A DNA stretch of 64,000 bases, taken from contig DATMYF010000109.1 in NCBI GenBank assembly GCA_035561075.1, positions 1 to 64,000 of the forward strand. Direction: 5' to 3'. Made by a program: the position numbers and the translations under genes. Positions 50,782 to 59,483 of the stretch are shown here, piece after piece (the first letter of the stretch is position 1; each line of letters opens with the position of its first letter). Source of the DNA: JAMCRM01 sp035561075 (GTDB lineage: Bacteria > Acidobacteriota > Terriglobia > Bryobacterales > Bryobacteraceae). The notes under the pieces were generated by a model. That model was not told the DNA's origin and did not search any database. It saw only the letters and a list, made by a program, of their open reading frames with translations.

Positions 50782-52119
50782 ATGCGGATCGGTCAAAGCG
50801 GCGCCGTGATCGCGTGCCTCAGCCTCCGTGTGGCGCTGGTGTGCGCCCAATCGGAAAATCCCGCCACCGTCCCGTCAGGCTCATCCTGGACCCCGGCAGC
50901 GATTTCCGGGAAGGCGCACCAGCAGTGGAAATGGTTGCTCGTCGCCGGCGAACTGCGGTCGCGGGCGGAGGCGCCGGCCGCCCTGGAGTTCCGGGAAGGC
51001 GATGATGACGTTTACCTGCTGACGCGGTTGCGCCTGAGCACGCTAGTGACCGCCAGGCCCTGGCTGAAGTTTTTCGGTGAGTGGCAGGACTCTCGGGCAC
51101 CCGGGTTCAACCGACCGGTCCCGGGGTCCATGGACAACAGTCTGGATTTGCGGCAGGCATATGTTGACGTTGGGGCCACGGAGGGACGGGGCTGGGGTGT
51201 GCGGATGGGACGCCAGGCGCTCAAGTTCGGCAAGGGCCGCATGGTCTGGGACCCCGATTGGGCCAATACCGGCCGGGCATTCGATGGCGCCCGGGTGAGT
51301 TTCGGCGGCCGGCACGTCCACCTGGATGCCTTCGCAACCACGGTGGTGGTTCCGCGGAACCGGTTTTTCGACCGCTCTGATACCAGCAACATGTTCTACG
51401 GGTTGTATGGGGCGGTGGAGCGCTGGGGAACGGCGCTACGGGTGGAGACCTACGTGTTCCTGAAGAGCAATGCGGCCGTCCGTAACGAACTCGGCCGGAC
51501 CGGAGCGCTCGATCTGTACACCGCCGGATTCCGCGGCGCGGGCGTGTGCGCCGGGACCCTCGACTGGGAGGTCGAGATTGCCTCGCAGTCGGGACGCTTG
51601 GCTGGCCGCCGTGTCCGCGCCGTGGGCGGGGTATGGGTGGTGGGCTGGAAAACGGGCACCGGAGCATGGCATCCCCGAGTCTCCGCGGGCTACACCTACG
51701 CGTCCGGGGATAAGAATTCGGCGGATGGGCTGAAGGGCACTTTCGATGCGCTCTTTCCGACTATTCACCTGCGCAACGGCGCGACGGACCGGCTCGGGTG
51801 GGCGAACATTCACGATGTAATGCTCCAGGCCGATTGGAAGCCCTCGCGCAAGCTGAAGCTGAACACCGGCTGGCACGACTTTCGCCTGGCGACGACCACC
51901 GATGCTCTCTATGGCGCGGGCGGCGGGGCGCTATTTCGCAACGCGCGGGCTTCGAGCGGCCATGTAGGGTTTGAGTTTTTCGGCACGGCCGAGTACTCGC
52001 TGACCCGCACACTGAGCTTCGGCTCCGGCTATGCTCACCTGTTTCGCGGGGCGTTCCTGCGTGAGTCTTCACGCGGTTGCGCGACTCAGCCCTATCTGCT
52101 CTTGACGTACCGATTCTGA
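50782..52119 (+). CDS. Alginate-export-type outer-membrane porin
   Basis: 445 residues. Signal peptide (1-23), then a beta-barrel pattern: RRFDVGATEGRGWGVRMGRQALKFGKGRMV and FDGARVSF, typical of AlgE/OprD-like alginate-export porins; the last residues are YLLLTYRF, with a C-terminal Phe for outer-membrane insertion. The ATG at 50782 lies 5 bp after the DUF3592 stop and was chosen over a longer in-frame start inside that gene. The cargo is unknown; no alginate biosynthesis genes are nearby. Confidence 0.75.
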   Translation: MRIGQSGAVIACLSLRVALVCAQSENPATVPSGSSWTPAAISGKAHQQWKWLLVAGELRSRAEAPAALEFREGDDDVYLLTRLRLSTLVTARPWLKFFGEWQDSRAPGFNRPVPGSMDNSLDLRQAYVDVGATEGRGWGVRMGRQALKFGKGRMVWDPDWANTGRAFDGARVSFGGRHVHLDAFATTVVVPRNRFFDRSDTSNMFYGLYGAVERWGTALRVETYVFLKSNAAVRNELGRTGALDLYTAGFRGAGVCAGTLDWEVEIASQSGRLAGRRVRAVGGVWVVGWKTGTGAWHPRVSAGYTYASGDKNSADGLKGTFDALFPTIHLRNGATDRLGWANIHDVMLQADWKPSRKLKLNTGWHDFRLATTTDALYGAGGGALFRNARASSGHVGFEFFGTAEYSLTRTLSFGSGYAHLFRGAFLRESSRGCATQPYLLLTYRF

Positions 52120-52270
52120 AGAAGGGAGTTTGGACGGGCAAGAAGAACCGGCGTGCTCACAGGGAGCGCGCAGCTACCTGTCCCGCGCCGCCCGAGAGTT
52201 TCTACGGATGTGCCGGGAGGAGTATCGGGGGTGACGCTAGGACGCGCCGACTCTGCTTGATTCGTTTACA

Positions 52271-52742
52271 TCAAAGACAGCGGTCATCTGGTTCGCCCCG
52301 TTTCGCTGTGGCGTTTGCGGTTGTTTGCACGGAAGCACACTTACAGGTCGCGCGAAACTCCTCCCTAAGTGGAGGCGACTGGAGGAACCACTCCCGCCGA
52401 TGTTGAGGCAGTTGCCCGAGGAAGTCACCGAACGAGGCGGTCATTTCGTTGCACATGTCCAAGACTTTCCATCTTTTCTGGTCTTCCCGGTCGTATGGCA
52501 GCCTCGAGTAACTCAAGTGCGCTCTGCCTTCAGCAGCTTGGGGCGAAGAAACGCCCGCAGGTTCCGGAAGTGCATGAGAAAAGACTCGAGAAAGACGTCC
52601 CTCTCTTTTCCCTGCGGCGGAACCGCTGGAGAGCTATGGCCATAGTCCAGGTATCTCACCCAAAGAGCATGGTTTCGATCTCATAAGCGACGTGGCCGGC
52701 CGCGGCCCTAAGTTCGTCGTCGGTTCGCAAAGCTCTGCCCAT
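52271..52742 (-). pseudogene. Frame-shifted relic of a small hypothetical protein
   Basis: Coding-like stretches occur in all three frames of the minus strand in the expected order. The first is MGRALRTDDELRAAAGHVAYEIETMLFG from 52742. Next is ERDVFLESFLMHFRNLRAFLRP in a second frame, ending at 52513. Last is AHLSYSRLPYDREDQKRWKVLDM followed by DFLGQLPQHRREW in a third frame, ending at 52271. The HFRNLRAFL and AHLSYSRL phrases resemble a common bacterial hypothetical family, and the region between them is shorter than expected. It is best read as a decayed gene with at least two frameshifts and probably a deletion. Alternatively the last part (about 80 residues) is still a gene. Confidence 0.5.
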
Positions 52743-52794
52743 ACAATTCACGAGTTCACATGGTCACCCGGTGCGCGCCGGCCGCGCGTTGGTG

Positions 52795-54372
52795 TCAGCG
52801 GCCTGCCGGATGCGGCGACGCGCGAACGGCACGTTCGAACGCCCAAGCTCGAATGTGACTGATCTGCTCCTTCATGGTCCGCGATAACGGAACAAGCTTC
52901 GCAGCAACGCTGATGAGATCCTCTTCGGTGATCTCGCGGTCCGCCAGCCGTGCCTTTGTCACGGCCGAGATCACGCACTGCTCGATCTCGGCGCCGGTCC
53001 AGCCGTTGGTAAATTGCATCAACTCTCGCAGGTCGAATCCAGCCGCATCCACCCCTCGGCGGCCCAGGTGAATGTTGAAGATCTCGATCTGTTCCTCTGC
53101 GAGCGGTAAGTCCACGAAGAACACCTCGTCGAAACGCCCCTTGCGAATCATCTCGGCGGGAAGGAGATCGATTCGGTTTGCCGTGGCGGCGACGAAAAGC
53201 CCGCGCGCTTTCTCCTGCATCCAGGTCAGGAAGAACGCGAAAATCCTGCCCTGCTCACCGCCCGAGTCCGCCGACGTGACACCCATCTCGATTTCGTCGA
53301 ACCAGAGGACGGCCGGCGCCATGTCTTCCATCATGCGGCAGGTTTCGACGAAGGCCCCTTCGGGCTTGCCGTGCCGCCCGGAGAAGATCTCGATCATATC
53401 CACCCGATAGAGCGGAAGCTGAAAAGCGGAGGCGATGGCCTTGACGCAAAGGCTTTTGCCGCATCCCGGAATTCCCATTATGAGAACCCCCTTGGGCACG
53501 ATTTCGGCGCTCAGTCGATCGCGTAAGTGGAAGAGCTTTCGACGTTCCAGCAGCCACTTTTTGAGCCCGTCGAGCCCTCCGACCTCTTCGATTCTCGTCC
53601 CGTCCGCCACGTACTCGAGGACACCGCTGCGGCTGATCAGGAGTCGCTTCTCTTCGAGCGCCGCCGGCAGACACTCGGGTCCAAGATGTTGACTTGCGGC
53701 GAGGGCACGGCGCAACGCGTACCGCGCTTCGTCCAGTGTCAACCCCTGCAGGGCCGACGCAAGCTGCTGTAGGATAGCCTCCCTCGCATCGCCGCTCTCA
53801 TCCGTTCGCGAGATGGCCTCGGTTTCGCCTCGCAGGAACTCTATCAGTTCGACCAGATCGGGCGGTGGGAGTTCCAGGAATATAATGCTGCGCTCTATTT
53901 CCTCCGGAATGAATCGGACCGGCGAAGTGATGACAACGAACTTACGTTCGTCTAAACATCTGTCGTACACATCTCGAAGCCGGCGTCTGGTCTCCGCACA
54001 TTCCCGCAGCGGCTCGTGAAAGTCCTTGAGGTGGAAAATGGCGGCGTCGTTGTGAGCGGCGATGAAGTCCAGGGCTCCGCGAGGAGTCTGAGTACCGGCC
54101 TGGGCTGGTTCGTCATCCCGACGCATGCCCTCCGTAAGGCTCCAGGTCCAAACCGGCACCGGCGCGGAGTTGAATCGGAGGCCTATCTCGCGCAGCAGCC
54201 CTCCGACCCGCTGCTCTTCCGCGGAACGGATATACGTAAGGGGCCGTCCGGACTCGAAGACCTCCCAAATCATCTTTACGGCCCGGCTCTCAGGACGCAG
54301 GCGCTGATCCGGATCGCTGTCTGGAGTTTTTGGCACGGAATGGTTGGGGGCTGGTTGGGCGTACTGTCCCAT
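52795..54372 (-). CDS. Ycf46-like AAA+ ATPase
   Basis: 525 residues. The N-terminal domain (about 30-200) with RPLTYIRSAEEQRVGGLLREI, and FVVITSPVRFIPEEIER, has a degenerate P-loop fold. The C-terminal AAA+ module has the DGLKKWLLERR linker, Walker A GIPGCGKS near 299, Walker B VLWFDEIE near 350, sensor ATANRIDLLP and the GRFDEVFFVDLP segment. This is the layout of the cyanobacterial/chloroplast Ycf46 family, linked in cyanobacteria to inorganic carbon use, although members in other bacteria have no known role. No neighbouring gene on this strand points to a partner. Confidence 0.82.
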   Translation of the reverse strand: MGQYAQPAPNHSVPKTPDSDPDQRLRPESRAVKMIWEVFESGRPLTYIRSAEEQRVGGLLREIGLRFNSAPVPVWTWSLTEGMRRDDEPAQAGTQTPRGALDFIAAHNDAAIFHLKDFHEPLRECAETRRRLRDVYDRCLDERKFVVITSPVRFIPEEIERSIIFLELPPPDLVELIEFLRGETEAISRTDESGDAREAILQQLASALQGLTLDEARYALRRALAASQHLGPECLPAALEEKRLLISRSGVLEYVADGTRIEEVGGLDGLKKWLLERRKLFHLRDRLSAEIVPKGVLIMGIPGCGKSLCVKAIASAFQLPLYRVDMIEIFSGRHGKPEGAFVETCRMMEDMAPAVLWFDEIEMGVTSADSGGEQGRIFAFFLTWMQEKARGLFVAATANRIDLLPAEMIRKGRFDEVFFVDLPLAEEQIEIFNIHLGRRGVDAAGFDLRELMQFTNGWTGAEIEQCVISAVTKARLADREITEEDLISVAAKLVPLSRTMKEQISHIRAWAFERAVRASPHPAGR

Positions 54373-54505
54373 TGACTTAAGCTCTCATTATAGCCAGGAG
54401 TCGGATTTCGGCGTCGTGGGCGGAAGCCTGGCTGGTTGTGGGGTTGTCGATCTGCTCGACCGTCGATCGACTTTAACGTAGGGACTGTCAAACTCACGAG
54501 GAGAC

Positions 54506-54937
54506 ATGACAATGCGATGCATGGTACTAGTCAAAGCCAGTAAGGATTCCGAGGCGGGCGTTATGCCGGGCAAAGAACTGCTTGCCGAAATGGGGAAGTT
54601 CAACGAAGAACTGGTGAAGGCCGGCGTGCTGCTGGCCGGCGAGGGGCTCCAGCCCAGTTCAAAAGGCAAGCGCGTCCGGTTCTCGGGACCGACCCGGACC
54701 GTTATCGATGGACCGTTCACCGAAACCAAAGAACTGATCGCCGGCTTCTGGCTGTGGCAGGTAGGGTCCATGGAAGAAGCAGTCGAATGGGTCAAGCGCT
54801 GCCCGAATCCAATGGAGGGCGAGTCTGAGATTGAGATTCGCCCGGTGTTCGAGGCGGACGACTTCGGCGCCGAGTTCACGCCTGAGCTCAGGGCACAGGA
54901 GGAGCGCCTGCGTCAACAGATCGCGCGGGAGAAATAG
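54506..54937 (+). CDS. DGPF-domain (YCII-like) protein
   Basis: 143 residues. The DGPFTETKELIAGFWLWQV segment is the family signature (DGPFAE-KE). MRCMVLVKASKDSEAG and the ferredoxin-like fold are typical. The family is often encoded beside ECF sigma factors, but none is adjacent here. The ATG is preceded by GAGGAG. Exact role unknown. Confidence 0.85.
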   Translation: MTMRCMVLVKASKDSEAGVMPGKELLAEMGKFNEELVKAGVLLAGEGLQPSSKGKRVRFSGPTRTVIDGPFTETKELIAGFWLWQVGSMEEAVEWVKRCPNPMEGESEIEIRPVFEADDFGAEFTPELRAQEERLRQQIAREK

Positions 54938-54970
54938 CCGCCTCCCCCGCCGACCGTGTCAAGGCGCCGC

Positions 54971-55996
54971 TTACGGCCTGCAGGTGGCGTTGTAGTATGC
55001 CGGCCCGGAACTTACGGTCTGCGGACCGTGCTTGCCGTTCTCGTCCTCCATCGCGGCGATCATGGAAAGCTGCGGAACACTCGGTGTCCTCACATACTCC
55101 GCGGCCAGCTTTACGGTTTGGGTTCCGGCGGCGCCGAACTTCACCCGCCCTTCACCTGGACCCTTCTTCCGGACAGCTCCGGCCAGGAACTCGTACCAGA
55201 CCGTCCCCGGTCCGTCGGTGGTAATGTCGGCCACCAGTTGCACCGGGCTCGGGCACGCTCCCGAGAATCTCTCGGGAACCACGCGCAGCCGGACGGCTGT
55301 TACGTTCCCGCGCGCGGCGGGCGGAGCGCTCCCCAGGTCATGTGTCTGTTGGACGGTCGCATCGATCTGGGCTTCGGCGTGGCCTCCCGTCGCCGAGGTC
55401 ACTCCCCCTCCCGGCGTGCAGTCCGCCGGCAGAGTGAATAGGGACACGGGCGACGGCGCATAGCTGATCTGCCGGATCTCGTACACGACCCGTTCCGGTT
55501 TTCCTTTAATCGTAATCGTCTGCTTCACCGTGAACCCGTGCTTCTCGTCCAGCCAGAACGTCATCTTGCCCTGGACTTCGGGGAAGACGGCTTCCGCCAC
55601 CCTGGTGTTCATTCCGTTGACGGCCTCGGTCCGCAGAATCTTTGGCGGATCTTTGGCCATCTCCTTCCTCATCTCATCCGCGCCCCCAATGGGATCGAAG
55701 TTCATCGGAGCGAATGCGGAAACATACGTCTGAATGCTGCAGCGCTTCGCGGCCAGGTCCAGGTTGTAAAGCCGGTGCGCCTGGAAATCATAGAGCTGGC
55801 GCATATGCATATCGCCGGACTGGTTCCGCCATTCGATGAGCTGCTTGGGACCGTTGCGGTTGATCTTGATGCTCAGCGGGCCTCCCATCTCCCCGGTTGC
55901 CACGACCGAGTAGGTATCCGGCAGGGGCTGCGCCTGCGCGAGAATCGCCGCCAGTATGCATCCCAGCACGGCCGCCGGGTGAGTTCGGTTCGTCAT
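54971..55996 (-). CDS. Secreted protein of unknown function
   Basis: 341 residues from the ATG at 55996, which has GGAGG six bases before it. Signal peptide ends near AQAQP. The N-terminal ~200 residues resemble a lipoprotein-carrier-like outer-membrane domain by pattern (YDFQAHRLYNLDLAAKRC, GKMTFWLDEKHGFTVKQTITIKGKP): a beta-sheet half-barrel that describes a charge/hydrophobic transfer surface. The C-terminal ~120 residues form a separate beta-sandwich (VQLVADITTDGPGTVWYEFL) found in acidobacterial secreted proteins. Four or more cysteines may pair. No enzyme motif. Confidence 0.7.
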   Translation of the reverse strand: MTNRTHPAAVLGCILAAILAQAQPLPDTYSVVATGEMGGPLSIKINRNGPKQLIEWRNQSGDMHMRQLYDFQAHRLYNLDLAAKRCSIQTYVSAFAPMNFDPIGGADEMRKEMAKDPPKILRTEAVNGMNTRVAEAVFPEVQGKMTFWLDEKHGFTVKQTITIKGKPERVVYEIRQISYAPSPVSLFTLPADCTPGGGVTSATGGHAEAQIDATVQQTHDLGSAPPAARGNVTAVRLRVVPERFSGACPSPVQLVADITTDGPGTVWYEFLAGAVRKKGPGEGRVKFGAAGTQTVKLAAEYVRTPSVPQLSMIAAMEDENGKHGPQTVSSGPAYYNATCRP

Positions 55997-56062
55997 TGAA
56001 GTCCTCCAATCCGCGAGAAGACAGGATATCAGACTCGGATGTCTGGATCTCGGTCGAATCAC

Positions 56063-56532
56063 GGGCTACACGGAGGTTGGAACGCGGTCCAGCAACGCAG
56101 CTCCGTGTCGTGAATACCGGCGCTGGGCGTGATTTGCGGGACAGCGGCAAATCTCACGCTTCGCCATAATGAATAGAGGGCGCACTTTGCGAAAGAACGC
56201 GGCACTTGATAACCTTGCACGACTTCCCTGGGCTTGACGCGGCTGTGGCGGATCATCAGTCGTTTGCGGCCGCTTTCCGATTTCGGAAAGGTCGCTGTGA
56301 TGGGGTATTACGAAGAGGAGGCGGTTGTCGGTGCTTGCCCGAGGTCTGTAACTCTATGAAAACATGGTAGCGCTAACGGGAATCGAACGTGCCTAGCGCC
56401 AGTTCAGTACGGTCCAGTTGGGTCTAAGTAGCTGTGTTTTCAGTTCAGTTCGTACGGCCAGGATGGCCCAAAAGGCGCTACGAAGGCCTGTGGTGGTCAC
56501 CCGGTGGTCACCCGCGGCAGAACGGAGCCGCC
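56063..56532. other. Gene-poor stretch with a tRNA-3'-end-like sequence
   Basis: No convincing gene. On the minus strand the text GTTCGATTCCC-GTTAGCGCTACCA (around 56365-56390) looks like the T-loop and CCA end of a tRNA, but no T-stem, anticodon arm or acceptor partner can be built. A 6-bp GCGCTA/TAGCGC pair flanks it. Further on, an 11-bp unit GTGGTCACCCG is tandemly repeated (56493-56514). These are the sorts of traces left where an element once integrated next to a tRNA. Confidence 0.35.
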
Positions 56533-56814
56533 ATGGCTGAGTTCCTGATCCCGCGCACTGTGCCCAAGGTCGCCGGCGCGCCCGTCACCGCCCTCGACCC
56601 GGATGACCTGCGCGACATCCTGCGCCACGCCCGTGGCGACCGGCTGCTCGCCGCCGCCGTGGAACGGGAACTGCGCCGCCGCACGTGCCTGGCTCGGAAC
56701 TGCCAAGCTCACGTCGCTCAAGTCCATGGTCATTTGCCGCTTTTTTCGATTCTACCCTTTGTGGGTCAGCAGATCTCTAAGCATAGGGATCGACGCACAA
56801 CAGATTGCCCCTAG
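56533..56814 (+). CDS. Small hypothetical protein, possibly truncated
   Basis: 93 residues. The first ~55 (MAEFLIPRTVPKVAGAPVT then DPDDLRDILRHARGDRLLAAAVERELRRRT) look coding and have GGAG before the ATG. The rest reads into the 3' part of a convergent membrane gene and looks random. It may be the 5' remnant of a gene cut by the RHS-linked region to its right. No family recognised. Confidence 0.35.
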   Translation: MAEFLIPRTVPKVAGAPVTALDPDDLRDILRHARGDRLLAAAVERELRRRTCLARNCQAHVAQVHGHLPLFSILPFVGQQISKHRDRRTTDCP

Positions 56815-57279
56815 CATCGCCGCAGGCTGCATATCAAACGATGAGAAGAGCAATGCACAACTAAGGAAAATTCCAATAAAAGACAGCCGCTCCATGGCTT
56901 TGAAACTTCGGTCATTTGCCTTTGCTGTCAACACAGCAGCTGCGAGCATGGCCAGTGTCAAAACAAGACCCATGGGGCGCGCGACAGGTGTTCCGGGCGC
57001 ATTCAGTGCGTGTCCTTGCGCTGTAATGATCGAGCCATTTAGCGCGCCGCAGGCGAAGACCGCGGGCAAAACCCTTCTCCAAGTGCCTACAGTGGCAATT
57101 CCGATAGCAGTCGCAATGATCATTACGATCGCACCCACCACCCTCGGGCGAGTTGGATCGATGAAGACGACCGTCGCACCTACCCCGGCGAACGCAGCAC
57201 ACCCGAAGAACAAAAAGATCGACACCGCAGCGTTCAGCCGAAGTCGCAGTGAAGATCGCCTTGCGGCAGCGGGCTTCAT
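56752..57279 (-). CDS. Small membrane protein coupled to RHS tip 3, putative immunity protein
   Basis: 175 residues with about five transmembrane helices (SIFLFFGCAAFAGVGATVVFI, AIVMIIATAIGIATVGTW, LPAVFACGALNGSIITA, MGLVLTLAMLAAAVLTA, AAMLGAICCAS). ATG overlaps the stop of tip 3 (ATGA). It has no resemblance I can see to known immunity families. The place right after a variable RHS C-terminus, as with the other two small membrane genes in this locus, is the reason to suggest an immunity or tip-partner role. A general membrane protein with no such function is the alternative. Confidence 0.6.
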   Translation of the reverse strand: MKPAAARRSSLRLRLNAAVSIFLFFGCAAFAGVGATVVFIDPTRPRVVGAIVMIIATAIGIATVGTWRRVLPAVFACGALNGSIITAQGHALNAPGTPVARPMGLVLTLAMLAAAVLTAKANDRSFKAMERLSFIGIFLSCALLFSSFDMQPAAMLGAICCASIPMLRDLLTHKG

Positions 57280-58139
57280 CTTGTTCGACCGTAGCAATAT
57301 GCGGCTTCCGCTGCTGCAAAACCCGCATCAATTGCGAATTTGACCTCGAAATCAATACCTAGGCCCAGCCATTTTCCTGCGGTGCTTAAAGCCGACTTAA
57401 CGCCCGCCGAGGATGCGCGAAGCGACAATGGCACACCGCCTTTACCCGTAATGTTGATGGCCATAATGGTCGTGTTCCGTCTGCCGTATGATGTGACCGT
57501 ACCCATTGCAGCAGTAGTAATCGTTGGTGCGAGCGTGACCCCAGTACCGGCGGCATCAACAGCCGAACCATAGAACAGACTGGTTATGGAGTTCCCAGCG
57601 AGGGCACCGAGCACCACATTATTCTTGTACGTGTCTTGTAGATTAAAGGCAGCGTTAGTGGCTGCATTTGCAGTTCCCAAAATACTAAAGTCGTTGGCGT
57701 GTGCCGCCATACACTGATCGAACGCCAGCTTGCTCCCGTTGTTTGGCGGAAAAGCAACCGGTTGTGACGGTGGCGGCAGCGGTGGTGGCGTCGTCTCCGC
57801 CTGCTCACCCCGTGCCGAACCCCAGCGCAGGCCAAGGAACAGCCAACACGGGTCGATAGACGGCGGAGGACTAGGCGGCGGAGCTACGCACCCGCCGGCT
57901 GGGCAGAACAAGCCGAAAGGATCTGTATTCACGAGGGGATTGTTCGCCACGTAGTTGTACGCGTGCCAGGTCTGGGGGTACGTCCCAACGGCTCCAATGT
58001 TGAGCGGGTCCGGCTGCATGAACCGCCCCAGGGCGGGCGCGTGGTGGCGAGCCCGGAAATAGTCGAGGCCGGTCTCGATTGTAGCCAGACCGTGAATATC
58101 ACTTCGCTGATAAATGATTGCTCCAAATGATAGCAGCAA
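57276..58139 (-). CDS. RHS core-end fragment with variable C-terminus, tip 3
   Basis: About 287 residues from the TTG at 58139 (or shorter). Residues ~24-125 repeat the RHS core end (YFRARHHAPALGRFMQPDP, YVANNPLVNTDPFGL) and the Pro-rich linker. The following ~160 residues are unique: hydrophobic, Gly/Ala-rich, with GNSITSLFYGSAVDAAGTG and a C-terminal ID-x-G...AAYCYG. It starts within the core homology and so lacks the N-terminal YD repeats: a displaced tip cassette. It is coupled upstream to the small membrane gene of the previous cassette. Confidence 0.7.
   Translation of the reverse strand: MLLSFGAIIYQRSDIHGLATIETGLDYFRARHHAPALGRFMQPDPLNIGAVGTYPQTWHAYNYVANNPLVNTDPFGLFCPAGGCVAPPPSPPPSIDPCWLFLGLRWGSARGEQAETTPPPLPPPSQPVAFPPNNGSKLAFDQCMAAHANDFSILGTANAATNAAFNLQDTYKNNVVLGALAGNSITSLFYGSAVDAAGTGVTLAPTITTAAMGTVTSYGRRNTTIMAINITGKGGVPLSLRASSAGVKSALSTAGKWLGLGIDFEVKFAIDAGFAAAEAAYCYGRTR
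57764..58070 (-). repeat. RHS core-end direct repeat, copy 3
   Basis: About 307 bp matching the ends of copies 1 (60185-60739) and 2 (58885-59441). It covers the linker and the last ~80 codons of the core, but lacks the upstream 250 bp that the other two share. Confidence 0.8.
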
Positions 58140-58365
58140 AGGCGAACACTATCCCCAGTGGTACACATATGATGGTACTAACCAATGGCCAACCAGGTGC
58201 ACCCTGCTCCTTAATTAGTCTCTTATATCTGACTTCGGTGGATCGCGTGCGTATGTTGTTCAGCTGCGACCTACCGATGATAATGTTCATGTACGTTCTT
58301 GTTAGTGCGCCGATGCAAAACAGACACAGACCGACAATCAGCATCACAACGCAGCGATATGGCAT
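58099..58365 (-). CDS. Small membrane protein after RHS tip 2, putative immunity protein
   Basis: 88 residues with two transmembrane helices (CVVMLIVGLCLFCIGALT near the start, LVSTIICVPLGIVFAFAAIIW near the end) and a basic cytoplasmic or periplasmic loop. The ATG at 58365 lies 2 bp after the stop of tip 2. It is unrelated in sequence to the other two small membrane genes. Role inferred only from position. Confidence 0.55.
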   Translation of the reverse strand: MPYRCVVMLIVGLCLFCIGALTRTYMNIIIGRSQLNNIRTRSTEVRYKRLIKEQGAPGWPLVSTIICVPLGIVFAFAAIIWSNHLSAK

Positions 58366-58367
58366 AA

Positions 58368-59483
58368 CTATGGTTTCCCGCAATAGGTGCTAAGTGCCTT
58401 CGGCACAAAAGTATAGCCGACCGAACCGACAGCCGCCCTCGTGCCGGCTCCTCGGCCGACGGTAGTTGTCAGTGTCGTCGGCCCCCACTGTGCAGGCCCT
58501 GTCCACGAAGCGAACGACCTGGAAATGCCAACGTCAATGGCTGGACCAGCGCCCACGCTCACATCCCCCGCTAAGGACCAGCCCTTTAGCCCGAAAATGC
58601 TCTTGCTGGTCGATACTGAGGCCTGTCCACCACCCATTGCACTGGCGCCAAATCCAACGAATCCGGGATTGAGCGTTATTGCGATTCCCAACCCTCCCTT
58701 TGGATCCGCGACGGCCTGGACGCCGATGGCCACCGAACCCCCTAATCCGGCGAGGACCCCGGCGCTTCCACCTAGGCCGACGCCGACGGTCCCGTTCGCG
58801 CCGTAGGCTCCTCCGAGCAAGGGTGCAGCAATAGCGAAGACAGCTGCGTGCCAGAGGCCTTGGTTGGTTGGAAGTGTAGGGTTCTGTGATGGCGGCGGGA
58901 GCGGCGGAGGTGGTGCTTCCGCCTGCTCACCCCGTCCCGGAGCCCAGCACAGGCTCGGGAACAGCCAACACGGGTCGATAGACGGCGGAGGAGGCGTCGG
59001 AGGAGGCGTAGGCGCCACGCACCCACCGGCCGGGCGGAACAAGCCGAAAGGATCTGTGTTTACCAGGGGATTGTTTGCGACGTAGTTGTACGCATGCCAC
59101 GTCTGCGGGTACGCCCCAACGGCTCCGATGTTCAGCGGGTCCGGCTGCATGAAGCGGCCCAGCGCGGGCGCGTGGTGACGAGCACGAAAGTAATCGAGGC
59201 CGCTGGCCATACCCGAACTCGCCAACTCCCAATCCCGATACTGGCCCGTGAACAGCACGTTGACCCCTGGTTGGGTATCCGGATTCAGGTAGCCCTGCGC
59301 CGTCGTTCGGCCGCCTACCCCGGCCAGCAACTCGTCCCCGAACGGCGCATAATCATGCCGCTCCTTGACGTTTCCTTGCGCGTCCGTCAGCACTCGCGTG
59401 CTCCCCAACTGGTCCACCGAAACATAGCACGTCGTGCAGGGAGTCAAGGACCTAGTTATCCCTGCGGGAGCCCGTTGCGCCAC
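58368..59483 (-). CDS. RHS core-end fragment with variable C-terminus, tip 2
   Basis: About 371 residues from a GTG. From CTTCYVSVDQLGSTRVL to the Pro-rich linker (about 17-205) it repeats the end of the RHS core at high identity. The final ~170 residues are unique and Gly-rich: GAYGANGTVGVGLGGSAGVLAGLGG, then SVGAGPAIDVGISRSF and an end in YCGKP. The pattern suggests a beta-rich domain unlike tips 1 and 3. It begins mid-core, so it is an orphan tip cassette rather than a whole RHS gene. Confidence 0.72.
   Translation of the reverse strand: MAQRAPAGITRSLTPCTTCYVSVDQLGSTRVLTDAQGNVKERHDYAPFGDELLAGVGGRTTAQGYLNPDTQPGVNVLFTGQYRDWELASSGMASGLDYFRARHHAPALGRFMQPDPLNIGAVGAYPQTWHAYNYVANNPLVNTDPFGLFRPAGGCVAPTPPPTPPPPSIDPCWLFPSLCWAPGRGEQAEAPPPPLPPPSQNPTLPTNQGLWHAAVFAIAAPLLGGAYGANGTVGVGLGGSAGVLAGLGGSVAIGVQAVADPKGGLGIAITLNPGFVGFGASAMGGGQASVSTSKSIFGLKGWSLAGDVSVGAGPAIDVGISRSFASWTGPAQWGPTTLTTTVGRGAGTRAAVGSVGYTFVPKALSTYCGKP
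58885..59441 (-). repeat. RHS core-end direct repeat, copy 2
   Basis: About 557 bp matching 60185-60739 with few differences. The match ends sharply at CACGTCGTGCAGGG on one side and at the start of the unique tip on the other. Confidence 0.85.

Noticed and set aside
56365..56400. A tRNA gene at the T-loop-like sequence
   Set aside because: The T-stem does not pair and no D-arm or anticodon arm can be placed; reported only as a possible scar.
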